Origin: Setoptus koraiensis
Lineage: Eukaryota; Arthropoda
Assembly: GCA_048013815.1 (NCBI GenBank)
Contig: CM106586.1
Coordinates: 5,456,001-5,520,000 of the forward strand
DNA length: 64,000 bases
Direction: 5' to 3'
In this document: positions 46,847 to 61,000 of the stretch, piece after piece
How the letters are laid out: each line of letters begins with the position of its first letter
Numbering within the stretch: position 1 is the stretch's first letter
Notes under the pieces: model-generated
Told to the model about the DNA's origin: nothing
The model's database searches: none
The model's input: only the letters and a program-made list of their open reading frames with translations
Translations under genes and position numbers: made by a program

Positions 46847-49800
46847 ATGGAATATCGGCTATCGCAAGCCCCCAAGAAATTAGACTATTACCAACAAAGT
46901 AAACATCCAGAGGTAGACCAGGAGAAATTCTCCCCAGATAGAATAGATCTCAGTCAATATGATAAAATTCGCGTGGTTGGTAAAGGTAGAGAGCATTCTT
47001 TTTAACGGTTTTATCTATTCTATACAATATACAAAATAACAAATTTCATTATCACCCGTTTAATATCACAATTGATTTAGGCGCTTTTGGGATCGCAACT
47101 GTTTGTCGAAAGCGACGCGATTGTTCACTCGTAGTCTTGAAAGAGATTGACCTCAAGAAGCTACCAACCGAAGGAGAGCGCCTATTCGCAATCAACGAGG
47201 CCAACATCATGTCTATGATTGATCATGTCAACATTATACGCTATTATAACACGTATCAATTTGATTCCAAGCTCATTATTGAAATGGAGTACGCAAACAA
47301 TGGGACGCTTTCAGATTATTTATCTATTCAAACACAATTGTTAGAAGAACAAGAAATACTAATAATCTTTAGACAAATATCTATTGGGTTGGAATATTTG
47401 CACAGCAACAACATAATACATCAAGATCTCAAAACGGCCAACATTTTCTTAAGCGCTGACGGTTTAGTGAAAATTGGTGACTTTGGTATAGCACGTCTAC
47501 TTCCATTAAACAACTTGACAACGTCAACAACAGCAACAACACACGAGCAACAATCCTATCATACAAGATCAGACCAGACATCAGCGACAACAGAAATGGC
47601 AAAACAAAGGGTTGAAACAAAGGACGCCGACAATGCCGACAACAATAAACATATACGAGACACTAATCACTATCCAGACTATGACGGAGCTAGGGTTAAG
47701 TCCACCTTCGTCAACCAACTTTACGCCACCTATGCTGGGACACCAGCATACTGTAGCCCAGAAAAGGTAAGCATGGAAGATTAATTTATCTCAGTTTGGG
47801 GGTCTAAGCACGAATATCACAAGGTGCCTATAGTAACTAATAACTCTTACTAATCAACGTTAGTGCCTAGGAGAGCCTATAGATAGGAAATCGGATATCT
47901 GGTCGCTGGGATGTATCCTATACGAATTGATAACTCTCAAACAAACGTTCGAAGGATCTAGTTTACCAGCCATGATCAATAAAATAACTAAGGTAGTGGG
48001 ACCACAGTGTTGATGATACTCAACTTGTATCCGGTATTTGGATCGATCATTAACTGTGTACTTCTTTCTCATGCGACAGATCCAATACCCGCCAATTAAA
48101 AGGAGCATTTCAACAGGTTTGCGAACGATATTGGAGCAAATGCTGACCAAAGACCCAATGAAGAGACCGCAAGCCAGCGAGATAGTGGCGTTCATCAAAC
48201 AGATATTGTATAAAATTCAAGTGGACCGTTACCGTATAAACAATCTTAGATCTAACTATCGTTTGGATTTTTCTACAGTCGTTGCTGCACTGGCTGCGAA
48301 TGACTCCAATGAACTGTGAGTTATAGTTGTAATATTTTTAAAAATAACGAATATTCACCGAAAATAGAGATTAACTTGCAATAATTTTTTTTTCAGAGAC
48401 CAAGTACGGCGCCCACATTCGTTGGTGTATCAAGTTAGGCTAGACCAGGAACATATCACAGTGGACAGACTGAATCTTCCAAAGACGAAACGCTTTAAAG
48501 AGGTCAGTTTTGCAATACTTGAATATTAAGATTTATCATAGAATCGCAACGTTTGTTCTGGTTCTCTAAAACTTATGACGTTGTTTTCATTCCTAGATCG
48601 CCAAAGGCTCAAATCATTATTTGGCGCTTACTCACGATAATATAGTTTACGGTTGGGGTGATCGCACAAAAGGTGACTATCTCGCTTGATTCAGTTGCTG
48701 AGCAAAAATATCTGGGATAGACAAGTGAACAATACAATTACAATATATTGAACTGTTGATTGAAACCAAACATTCGCAGGTCAGTTGGGTGTGTGCAGTT
48801 TACTTACGGCAAAGAGGCATTCCTCTTCAGACATAAATGTCAAATCTTCGAGTGCCACGACTTCACGATCTACTCTGGCCTATAGGACTTCAAACGTAAG
48901 CTGTGACTCTAAAACCGCCATCAGTGGGCAGCTACATTTGAGAGGGGACAATAATAAATCTGTGATAGACAATCGATTTAGAGACGCTCTTCCAGCAATC
49001 AGACCATTTATACTCAACGATTTGAGCGGGCGCAAAATAACTCAGGTGGCCGCCGGTAATGAGTTTAGTGTGTTCCTTAGTAGAACTGGATTAGTTTTAA
49101 GCTGTGGTTCCGGTTCCGCGGGTTGCTTGGGTCACGGTGATCTTGAAGATTGTAGCACGCCAACGCTAGTTAAGAGCCTAATGAGCACCGACGTGATATC
49201 CATCAGCTGTGGCATAGAGCACGTGGTGGCAGTTTGTGGCGATGGCAAAGGTAAGTGCACAGCGTAAAGGATTGTAAAATAAATCGCGCGAAAATATTAG
49301 ATTATTTCCATAACTTATCTATAATTCCACGAAAATTAAAATCTACAGCCAGCAATAGTTCGATCACTTGTTGCCTTTGCGCTCACAATCTGTTGTTCCC
49401 ACATTTCATTTTTATTAGGAATTCATTTTAAATTAAACATTACATACAAATGATTGCTTGCAATAATTTAATCAAGGCCATTCAAATCAATTCTGTTGTG
49501 TATACGACCATCCTGTACATGATCATATATTCTAGCACTAGCATGGGGAAACAACAAGGACGGAAGGCTTGGGATAGACAATTCTAACTGCAACGTGATT
49601 TATGTTTGCAGCCCGCGACCTGTTATCATGCCACACAATGTATTCATCAAGAAGGCCATTTGTGGAGATCAATCCACCATATTTATTGACAGTGAAAGCA
49701 ATTGTTGGGCTTGTGGCACAAATACATTCAATAAATTGGGCCTGGACGAAAGAAAAAGGTTTAAGGGTGCACGTATTGTCGAGCGACAGGCTATTCCGGC

Positions 49801-52800
49801 CCCGTTAACCGCATTAGGATCAAAGCAAAAAGCTGTCTCGTGTAGCATTGGTAAACATCATTCAGGTGTACTTCTTGACGATGGAAAGCTACTAATATTG
49901 GGCAAAGACATAGATCTGAAATACAGCACTTATGAGCGCTACAAAGCAGGTAAACATTTTTATCCTAAGACTATTAGCTCTTTGCTCGACATGAGCACCT
50001 CCAACCATGGACGCTCACATTTTACTAACCAGAGTCGATCTGATGCTAGTCAAAATAATGGGACATTGTCTCATTCTACTACGACCAATAAATCTGCGCG
50101 GGTACCTATAAAACAATCTTTGATTGATACAACTGCTGATACGAATCAAGATCAGCAGTCACATAAGTCTGGGGTAGAAACCACTGCAAAACAAAGAAGA
50201 ATCTACAAGGAATATATCAAAAAGTCACGCTCAACAAAGAAAATTCTCAATAGCTCTGTAGTCAAAGTAGCATGCACTTCAAAATTCACTCTTGCCTTAA
50301 CCAGTGATAACAGAGTGTATTTTTGGGGTACTCGATCTCATAGCTATCAGCCTACTACGTTCGAAGCATTCAGTAATAAATTGATGCAGCAACGACTACA
50401 GCAAAGTGATCTCAAATCATATGAAACAATAACAAATACAACTTTTCCTTCATCATCGAATAGTAATGTGCCTAGTAACACAATGAGATCTATCGAAACT
50501 CAACTAGTGGCTTCTTGCACTGATGACTGTATCATGAAGATTGGTGCTACCAATGATTCTTTGATGGCCACGATTGAAAAAATTGGCTCTGACCAACCAA
50601 TAATACAAGTGCAAGACCCCAAGTTGATAGCTAAATCATTCTCAGACTTGTGGATACTAGATTACAATTGTGATGAAGATAGTGTCAATCAAGACAAAAA
50701 ACATGTACATTCTAGCTCTAAATTATGTAACTATATTACTAAGAAGCGTCACGATGTCATACTAGAGCCACAATCAATTGTTGGACTATACGTGCCCTCC
50801 GTATTCAAACAGAATGGTCACACTATATGTATGTCGGACATATTCTGCTTTGATGAAGACAAATTTTTCATCATATTTGATTCTACTGTAGCACCCCACT
50901 CTAATCACCACCTTCATGGTCAGAAACAACACTCTCATTCGCCTGGATCGTCAAAGAAACAGGACAACTTTCAGAATGGTCAAAATCGGCGGTCGATATT
51001 GAGAAATATGTCTAAGTCGATGAATCAAGAAGCAATTAATGGGAAACAACAATTAAACAAAACTACAGTAGATAAGAATAAAATAGACAAAATTCATCGC
51101 AGACAAGCAATTGTTACAGCTGGATTCTCCAAGGATCCATCGAAGGATAAAAAAAGTAAAATTGGTGAAGATTTGAATTCCACAGTATCGAAGTCTTCTA
51201 CGGCTACCTTATTGTTAAACACAAATAAAAACGTGGTTCCTCCAAAAATTATTTACAACAACGAGCATGATATCAGTCCCAGCGAAGAAACATTATGCCA
51301 TAGTAAACCAATCATCCAGTTGAATAATGATAGTATTGAAGAGGACTTTGAATATCAGCAAGCTTCATTTGATATGGGGCTTGATGATGAGGAAAATATG
51401 ATGAAGAATGATGATTTATTAACACCTCCAAGATGCCCTAGCCTCTCTAGCAGCATCGACAAAACTGGATCAACAGTCTTGAGTTGTCTAGGCAGTAGAC
51501 CAGATTCCCCGGTTTCACTCAATACTCTCAACAGTAACATTGGGAGTAAATCTGTGTCTAGTACTAATACTACAGACAACACTATTGTATCAGATGATCA
51601 TCAGAGCTTAGCCTATGAAGAGCCATTCTCTTTATCTAATATTGCTCATATGACATCAACAAGATACGAATTCATAAAATCAGCCTCATCTTCTGACTTA
51701 TCCTCGCCACAAACACATCAATCATCAGATAACTTAGCTATGATTAGGGGCATATATAACAACATGAATGACAACTACAATGCACAATCTAAGTCACTGA
51801 TGAAACGTCGCTCGCTCGTCTTGAGTCACAGTTATATTGACCAATTGAATGGCAATATTTTTGCAGCGAATCGTTCCTCGGAACATAACGACAAGAATAT
51901 GTCAAAACTATGGAATCATTGTAACAGTCAAACTGAAAAAGGTGATTTTGTGTCGCGGAGTAAACGGATTCGGCGTCGGACTACCACTAATTCATCTTAT
52001 ATAAATCGGGATGAGGTATCAAATGAAACGGAAACCTATGACGATCAGAATTATGACGATGAGCATACGATTGATGAAGACTCGATACCAGAGTGGGTTC
52101 GCAACGAATTGGATCAGAATATAGAGTCAAAAATGAAGCAGAATCTACTGGAACATGTATCTATTTCCTCTAGCACAGAACATCAGACTCTGAGCTCTAG
52201 CACCCATGGTATTGCCAACTTCCAAAGGTTTAGATCAAAGGGGATGACCGATTTAGACTCAATAGAAGACCTACATGAACGATTGGGTCAGAGTTTTAGC
52301 CTCGACGAATCAACTTTGATTGCCTCTCAATGTTGCATAGAGAATAGCAATGAGAGGTTACGTCAAGCCAAATCTAGCTCCAGTAGACAAGTGACTGTAG
52401 GAGAAGCAAAGCCATCTTCCGAATCGTCGCCTTTGAGCATTTTAAAAGAAGTAAATCATCTGCCAGGATGGACCAAGTTGAAGCGCAATCATTCCAAGCC
52501 CTCGTCCGACTATGCTATAGTAGAATCAAGTAGTTATTCAACTCATGCACAGTCAGCAACATACATCAGAAACTCACGAGGAGCTGTAAAAAAAAACTCA
52601 CTTTCACGGGTGGACTTGTTGGATGCTCGATGCATATCGAGTGGAGCTGTTGATATTATGTCACAACAGAGTAAAGGATTCGCTGAAGCTAGCACGAAAC
52701 CAAAAAGATTGTTGGACAATCATGTAGGCATGTCCCAGAGCACTAGTAATCTCTCTGAGTGTGGGGCCATCAATCAGCAACAGGTGGAGCCTGTTCCATC

Positions 52801-52873
52801 GTTGAAAAAGTCAAGTTTACGTAGCTTTTCTTCGCTTTCTTTCCGGAAGTCTATGATCAAGTTGTTCTGCTGA
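46847..52873 (+). CDS. NEK8/NEK9-type kinase with RCC1 repeats and long C-terminal tail (8 exons)
   Basis: Exons: 46847-46985, 47081-47766, 47864-47992, 48080-48315, 48397-48502, 48597-48672, 48780-49250, 49536-52873; all introns are GT-AG, six of 81-107 bp and one of 285 bp. Total 1726 aa; human NEK9 is 979. Kinase domain (about 42-350): glycine loop VVGKGAFGIAT, Lys67 in VVLKEIDL, catalytic loop HQDLKTAN (160-167), DFG 180-182, SPE 272-274, SDIWSLGC. The HRD arginine is Gln161, and the DFG-to-SPE segment is about 95 residues with a Thr/Asn/Asp-rich insert. RCC1-like blades run about 433-885 (NIVYGWGDRTKGQLGV, CGSGSAGCLGHGD, ALAWGNNKDGRLGI, CWACGTNTFNKLGL, RVYFWGTRS). About 840 disordered residues follow. 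NEK8/NEK9 act in cilia and spindle assembly. The exon 8 acceptor could be 6 bp downstream. Confidence 0.92.
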
Positions 52874-53608
52874 TCGAAGAGACGACAAATCTATAATATT
52901 CATTAGATTTATGTCTCATCAACCACTTGACTAGCAATAAGTGTAGGTCAAGGATATTGTGATTTTGTTTTCATTTGTTAAGTTTACCCGTATGATTGGA
53001 TAATGTAATAATAATACCAAATATAATCTGGATGTTGAACGATCGAGATTCGTCGGCAGATCTATTTGGCGACTTATAAAGGCAAGGAACAAAGCGGCGT
53101 GAGAAGATTCATTGTTGATATAATATAATTAATCTCTTGCATGCCGAGCGATCATAGTTCAACTATTTCTCTATTCCTTTTTTTGTCCACTCCTCATCAG
53201 TTCTCATAAGTTGGCGGCTTGTGAGCTTCTGGTCAGCACAAATACAAATGTTGATGAACATACGAGACTAACAAGTAAGTGCAAGAGAGTAGCAACTACA
53301 ACAGTCTATGACAATGAGATTTTAGGTTCGCATTGTAATTGTACTTCCTCTACATCCACGTTGATATATTGATGATTGTGATGATGGCGATGCCATGTAT
53401 GACTATGGTCATGATGATAATCCCATCACTATAACATGTTTGAGTTGTGAGAGTCAAGAGCGGAATGATAAATAGCCAAGTTGGGTTGTTGTTGTAGGTT
53501 GAGGTAGTGGAGTCGTTATTGCTGCTGATCATCCATAGCTAGCTAATTTGATGGATGAAATGATCAGAACAACACACTAACTAAACACGCTACCAACACA
53601 TATACAAA

Positions 53609-53652
53609 CATATGCAACAGCAACAGCACCGGCAGCAACAGCAACAGCAATT
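53609..53652. repeat. CAG/CAA-type trinucleotide tract
   Basis: Imperfect GCAACA/GCAGCA hexamer repeats in non-coding sequence; no surrounding reading frame supports a polyglutamine gene. Confidence 0.75.
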
Positions 53653-54042
53653 CCGACAACAACGACAATGGCTTGTCAGCCTAGACCAATAAAGTAGCGA
53701 CAAACAGAAATTTTATTTCATGCGTTAATAAACATCCTCATCATTATCATCATCACCAGCACCGCCATCAGCAGTCAACGAACATTATGTTGATTGAATT
53801 AGTGGAATGGGACTGTATATCGATTGTAATGTATGTACAGTGTAGTAGTGGCGGTTGTAGTAGCATTAGTTTAGAGTATAATTGGCAGTACAATTACATA
53901 AATGAAATGTAATTGTTTTGTTTGGTTTGGTTTAATTTGCGTTATGCTTAGATGCAACGTGTTGCTTACATGGCGATGTTGCCCGCAATCCTCTAAGCTA
54001 GAGCCAAACGATTCGGCGATGGTTTCACACAACACAAAATGG

Positions 54043-54046
<4 letters not shown>

Positions 54047-54106
<60 letters not shown>
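54047..54106. repeat. (GA)n microsatellite
   Basis: About 30 uninterrupted GA units. The ORF ending in EREREREREREG across it is a repeat artefact. Confidence 0.97.
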
Positions 54107-54111
<5 letters not shown>

Positions 54112-56381
54112 GAGAACGACCTAAGTTAGCTCTAATTCATTGATGGTTGTTGTTTTAGTCATCATCATCATGAGAATTATTGGTGGTTTGTTGGTACTTT
54201 TAATTTTGAGCAGCAAACACTCAACTAACTAGGGACAATGAGCGTTATAAATGCATCAACATTGCTGCCATGACACAAAAGCGGTGGTGTTAGTCTCTCT
54301 CGCCGTCTCTTTCTCTCTATCCACTGGCACATCATGAGCAGTATCGTCAGCATGGTCAACTACCTGCAACCCAGGCATACTTGAGTGTGCCCGATGGATG
54401 GTTACATGGTTTTTGTCTAAAAACGAGACGCTAAATGTTACACAATCTAAAAAATGAACAAGTGCTTTCATATAGGTTTACACAGACGAACTGAGAGACA
54501 TGTGTTATTTTCATTTTTTCGATCTCTTTCAATCCAATCAAACGCAGACGATTCCGTATATATTAATAAGCTTTTATTCTTGCAACAATATGATGTTTTG
54601 TGCAATTGCCAGCTTCAAACAAAGAATCTGCGTACAAGAGCGCAAAGCATTAAATGACTGTCTATTTCCTCTTGATTATCCTTGGTGTTGTGCAATGGTC
54701 TGACTTATTCGCTCAGTCGGCTGACCACTCCGCCGACACACAAACACAATGGCCGCCACATGCATCGGCTGTCGATACTGACCGACCAATTACTATCAGT
54801 AGTACTAGAAAAACACACAAGCGCTGCAACAAAACAAGTTAGTTGCTTATATATTGCATGAGATCTGTGGTAATCCCAATCAAATTTTCTGCATAAACAT
54901 AAGAAATTTTGTGTAAATGTCATCGTGTGTGATAGACATCACGATGACGGCACAAATAGGAGGACAGTTTGTAAGGCCGGCCAACAACAGTAAAACTGAA
55001 AAGTAGTCGCTGTTGTCGCATGTAAATCAATCAACAGCTCAGGGACATTTATGTTGCTTTTGTTGGACTGGCGCTGGCCCCGAAGCACAATTGAAATATA
55101 GTTTGCATGTAAATTATCTAATCACCATTGGCGATAAACGTCGGACTATGGTGGTATAGTAAAGTGTGGGTGTGCACTGGGCAACAAATCGCCATCTAAC
55201 TGCGTCTAGTTGATTGCAATTGCGACTGGCTGTTTATGTTTGTTTTGTCGTAGATTGATATTACGTCTTTTCCATTGTTGTGTGTCCGATAAAGAGAGGT
55301 TTTGTCAAGTGTTCCGAATGCCACAGCCCTGGTGTTCTGTTTGTTTGTTTGTTTGAACGAACAAAAGAAAGAAGAAAGACACCGTAAGCCGGTCAGCTAT
55401 AACCGGTGTGCTAACTAACTAGAATCAGCACAATGTTTTCTGTCCAACACAAATCAACAACTCTATGGCTATACATCACCCTCTTCGACAGATTTGAATG
55501 GAGCCCATGAATCCAAGCGACAAACAGACAGAGATAGATGTAGCAAAACAAAAAGTCAATGCATCATAGAGCAGAGAATCGTCCAAGGCATCCAGACAAC
55601 AATCAGCTCACAGACAGAAAGAATTATGGCTAAGTCACGTATCACTACGTGAGAATTGTTCGCTTGTCTAGAATTATATCATATTATCTATGTGGTGCTG
55701 GTGATATATAATGCTCGGTGGTGTTAGTGGTGTTAAATATGCAACTATTGCTATGGTGGCCGCAACTACAACCATAGTGATAGCATATTTGTCGTGCTGT
55801 ACTCAGGGCCTCAGCGACAGTAGTTAGCACCGCAAAATTGAGAGCAAATACAGCCACAACTAACATAACATTGCCGCGTTGCTTTTATATAGGCTAAATA
55901 TACACTAGCTACACGGATAGCTAGCGAGTGGATAGATCATACAAATACACATGCACACTCATACATACATATATATATACTTACTCTCTCGTCCGACACA
56001 AATCAACGTGCTTGATAGACCGATCACAATAACTCTCTGATGCTCTCTTTTGCACTAGTGGCAACATGAAGTGAGAGTGAGATATAGTAGCAAAATGGCA
56101 GTCACTCGCCGGCACCCTCCTGCCAACCTAGTTGATCAGCACACATCTTACGTAACTATTACAACTACTACCTGCCATTGCTGTCGTTGCTGTTGTCAGG
56201 CAGCAGCTGCATCGACCTGCAGTTTGTCGATATGGTTCAATCGGCAGCAACACTATTTTATAGGTAGAGTAGCAGCGGCAACAAGCTTATGAGAGACGTC
56301 GAAAATTAGTTATATATTCTATACCTGCCAAGTGTGTGCCGGCGTGTGTGAATTTAAACACAACTATTACCAGAATAAAAC

Positions 56382-56427
56382 TACGAATAGCGATATATAT
56401 ATATATATATATATATCGCTATTCGTA
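56382..56427. repeat. 46-bp perfect palindrome with (AT)n core
   Basis: TACGAATAGCGA followed by an (AT)n core is mirrored exactly to TCGCTATTCGTA, with no spacer (axis between 56404 and 56405). The 12-bp unique flanks show it is more than a plain AT repeat. Confidence 0.9.
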
Positions 56428-57975
56428 TATATATATCCGACTGTTGGTATATATTGAACAGTGAGGCAAACGAGGAGGAGCAACAAGTGTTCATGTAGTC
56501 CTGCAATAGGCGTGCGCATTTCACATGCATACTGATGATATACATTACTGAGTGAATGTTTGATCTCTCTCCTCATACACCACCGGCACTACCATCACCT
56601 CCACCATCATCATCAATGCTAAAAAGTGACGACGACGACAACAACTAATGCCCAACTAACAACTACCAAACTACCTAACACACCAACTTGATAGACACAT
56701 CTCACTGACGATGATCATCTATCAGCGCCACCATATGCTGTCTGCCTCACTCGATCAATACCATTGCCACTAACCATACTACTACTATTATTATGGCAAC
56801 TAACTAATACCTTAGTTTAGGTAACAATATTATTATCATTGGAAGCCGCTCAATTTACCGGCCAACAAACACTGTTGGCCATAGCATGCAACACTAACTA
56901 CACTAGGCGGCAAATGCCAGCTAGCACCATCATCAGTCAATTAGAGATGTATTGATGTGGAGACTAAGAGAGTCATAGTGAGACTGAGGGAGAAACCGAC
57001 AGCAAGACTAGAAAAGACAACAAACAATTAGAAGATGATATTGATTCAATACTCCTCCTCTTACTCCTCCTACACCTCCTACCTATCTCGCAATTTTCTA
57101 GTTCTTAGTAATCGGCGCTTGCTAGCAACAACTATACGACAACCTCATGTTTAGCCTCAACTGCACAGTATAGATGCATTATATAACTATGGCCGCTGTA
57201 TTACTAACCACCCACAATTTTCAGTTATAGACTCAAGACCAATAGCTAGAGAGACGTATCACTTTACTTGTGACTATGAGTCTAAGTATTTCTTTCACTA
57301 TTCACTATTACACAACATAACTTTATGCATTCGTTTACACAAATATTATCACACATATGCACAAACAAAATACAGTCAAGACAGACAAGGAAAAAGTATA
57401 AGCATCAAGGTGGTGAATACATCATAGTGAATCCAAGTCGGATATAATAATTCTCATACAAGATGTTTTTATGTGTTTAGGTACTTAGATAATAGATTCT
57501 CTTTCTATTTCTCTTGTGTACCGAGAATTGTCCATACCATTATCTAAGTTTCCAGTTAGCAAAATATATTTAGCTGAATGCATTTTCATAATTAGCCTCA
57601 CTACCAGTCGAAAGTCCGAACGAACAACATCAAATGTTTGTCGTCAAATGTAACCACTCTGTAATAATAAACCTTTTGTGTGAGTGTTTTTATTTACAAG
57701 TGCAAAGAATCGTAAGTTGCAAGAAGTTATGTAAATACCAAACTGTCAAATGAAAATTAAGCAAAACAGAATTTCCATCACCATCAACGATGGTGCATCA
57801 ACCCATGAGTGATTCGGATGCTGAGTATTACATCAGGTACTGAGTTTTCCGCCATTGATAGAATCAGTATCATGTGTAAATGCTCGTCAACTGAACTCAC
57901 ACGTATCAACAAGCGCAAGACGAAAAAAAAAACAAAGACGAGCATGTAATCATGAGCTTGTCTAGTCATATAGTA

Positions 57976-57981
57976 TTTATT
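57976..57981 (-). terminator. Poly(A) signal of spindle-E
   Basis: AATAAA on the minus strand, 56 nt past the stop. Confidence 0.55.
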
Positions 57982-58036
57982 GTGATTTTGTAATAAAGTT
58001 CTTACTCAGAAGATATTCTATATAATGATGTCTAAA

Positions 58037-61000
58037 TTATAAGCCTCGTGTCTGTTTGGCCCGGAATTGCTCAAATACCTCAAACTCTTGTAGGCGCGAT
58101 AGGTGTTTGTCGGACTCCAGATGATATCTGAAGTCCACCAGACTTACATAACATCTGCCTTGGCCGCTATCGCAAAGCAAACACATCACTCCAGAAATTG
58201 TCAATTTTTCTTTCTTTGTAATCAGATTCTCGATTTGTATGAGATTGTGCCCTATTCTTCTGTATATCTCATCATCATCACCTACAGGCGTAGGTATTGG
58301 TGGCAGGAATTTCGAAGGTTCGATTCCTCCGCGATATACCGGCGGCGGTTCGTCATTTTTGGCCCATGATGCAAATTCTTGGTGACGATATTCCTTGATG
58401 GGAAGACGTCTTTTTCTTATCAGATTCATGATAGAGTTTCTCACTCCTTGCTGCAGGTTTCCAGTGGGCTCATTCGAGTTCTGAATATGTAGATTGGATA
58501 TCAATTCAGTCATAGCTTTACGACACATGTTTATATTATCAACATCGCGCCTAGTAATCAAACAGTCGAAATCAATCTCTATGTCGTTCTCGGAATCGAT
58601 TGGTGCTCCTGATTCATCGCAACCTAGACCAAAAAGTGCCCCGGACAAACAACCTAAGTGGGGGTTAGTCCTGAATTGATAATAAGGCGCAAAGAGCAAT
58701 GAAATTATGGTGGGCAGTCCGTGTATCTTCGGCATTAGCGTTGTGTCTCGGGCTACGAGTCTACCGTGTGCAGATATGGAGACAGAACCGGCGATCATAA
58801 GCTGGTAGCTTTTATCTAGATAGTCAGCATCAACAGCCACACAATTAATAGAATCTCTTTCAATATGAGCAGGCATCTTGCAAGCCTTTGCGGAGAGTCC
58901 TTGGAACTGAAGTGTTATAGGACTAAGAGGTCCCTTCAATTGAGTATAGGAGGTTTTGAACAAGGATGTTGGATCATCCTCATTGGTAATCTCACAATCC
59001 ATATTTCGAATTTTGCCGAAATTTCTTCCACGGAATTTATTTTGCACTTCCAATCTCCTTAATTCTTGGAAATCATTATCGTCGAATGCGGCGTTATGCT
59101 CAATTTCACAAAAAGCCTCATTGTCATGGACTAATGGGTCTTCTATCTCAGGATGAATGACATAGTCGTCTCGAACCTTGTGATCTCTCAAAGAGACTTC
59201 GGGTTCTTCGATGGCGACTCCTTCACCCATTGTGATCAATCTTTGACGTAGAGATGTGGAATCGCACATCGAGTCTCTGATGCTAGTGCCAATGAGGTCC
59301 ATTCGCACAATTTTGTCACAATAACTGTAAACTCGGGCTTCAAATCTTCGATCCAATTCGGACGACAGAAGTTTGTCTTTGAAGTCGATTAGAGCATTTT
59401 CCGACCATCCTCCCCACGTTGTGGCCCACGGTGCAGGTTTAATACCGTAAATCTTACACTCAATCGCTAAGATCGGAATGGCGCAAATTCTCTCCAGTCT
59501 GTTGTAAGAACGGTCGAAGTCCTCTGGTATAACATAGATATCATTCTCAGATATCATGCAAGTCAAACCGAAGTCATAGAAGTATACTTGAACTTTTCTT
59601 TTGTCGCCGGTGGGAGCAGATCTTACTTCAATTCTATGGTAGCCCTCCATTACACTTCTAGATCCAGGACGCTTTCCCAGATACTTTGGATGATGTGTAA
59701 AAGCAATGGTTCCAATCATTTGGCTTATATCGCGCGAGCTCGTTGCCAGCTCAAAAATAGTATCATTAATAACATCGCTCAAGTCATCCTCATATTGGGT
59801 CACTCTCTGGTTCTCTAATCGAGCAAAAAAATGACAGCACTCCACTATATTCATAATTCTCAAAAAGAAGTGGTTATTGTTAATTGGAACCCAGTTGAAT
59901 TTTTTCGGTTTTATACATTGATTGTGGTCGACGAGTTTAATTCTTGTAGATGTGAGGGTAGAACTTCTCGCTTTCATATCCCTCCACCTATCATCGTAAT
60001 ACTCGATTCTTTTTCTTGCTTCGGCTGGATTGAATTCCCTGATTGAGACACCATAAGACATTCCTAGCTTGAGGGCCAAATACACAGAATTGTGAACAAA
60101 CCTTCTGGTTTTGTTCGTGGAGGCATTTTCCTCTTCTAGAGCTGCATCACAATTGTTGAAGACCACGACAGCTCTGCTACCAGCAAAAAGAATCTCTACG
60201 TCGTCGCTTATAGATTCGAGCTCCCTGACAATTTGGTTCTTGTAAATAGGTCCTTGCTCCTTTGGAATATATTCTAAATATATAGATCTAGTTGGATCTG
60301 AGTCGTGGAGCGTGCGTGTAACCAAATCTTGATCTATCTGCTTACTGACGAAGAAATTTGGATAAAAAGCTGCACTGAATGCAAACTTCAACATAAGTTC
60401 ATCTTCATCAATGTCCCTACTTCTATTGGGTTGGTCCTCTACAAAAATATTTAGTCTTGTAAGTCGATTCCTCAACTCGTCGTAGAGAAGGTCAACTTCC
60501 TGAAGTTTTTTCAAATCGAGACGCTTATTGTCACACCAGTTTCTTAAGTATGTCTTAGATTTTGTTGCATGTCGGGTGTATTCTTTATATGCCTCTAAGT
60601 AAACGAACAAATCACTAAATGCGCCTCTAGACCAAGATAAACGCATCCTGAAGTCACCTAATTCATCTGAATAAGAACTACGTATGATTCCTCTGCCTGA
60701 TAAGCAGGATGCCAATATAAGGCAGTCATCAAGACAATCAAATATGTGCCCCATCACGACTAACTTGCTCAGACGAACGTCGATAGGGAGGGTACATATG
60801 ACGCTGCCGAGTTCTGTGATGTCACCATTTTCTCTATCTAGCTTACCGTTGAAGTTGACCGTCAGGGCGCCTATCTGTTTCAATTCAATAATCGCAGATC
60901 TGATCTCTTTTAGAGGCGGAGGATCTAACATAAGACCAAGTTGTTCTATCGGTGGAGCGATGTTTGACTTCTTGGTTCGCAAAACTGTTTGCTCTAGAGG

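Larger units (their letters stand above)
52874..58036. other. 5.2 kb non-coding stretch between NEK and spindle-E
   Basis: No ORF over 75 codons and none with a family match. The 3' ends of NEK (+) and spindle-E (-) converge on it. It holds a CAG/CAA-rich tract (53609-53652), a (GA)n repeat (54047-54106), an AT-core palindrome (56382-56427), a GTTT repeat about 55,338-55,355, and a minus-strand AATAAA at 57976-57981 serving spindle-E. The density of simple repeats and ACTA/CATCA-type runs suggests unconstrained spacer, but an unannotated non-coding RNA cannot be excluded. Confidence 0.6.

Noticed and set aside
53902-54129. 75-codon ORF ending in ERERER
   Set aside because: Produced by the (GA)n microsatellite.
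58305-58340. tRNA B-box-like GGTTCGATTCC
   Set aside because: Lies inside the spindle-E coding exon (RGGIEPSKF); no tRNA fold around it.
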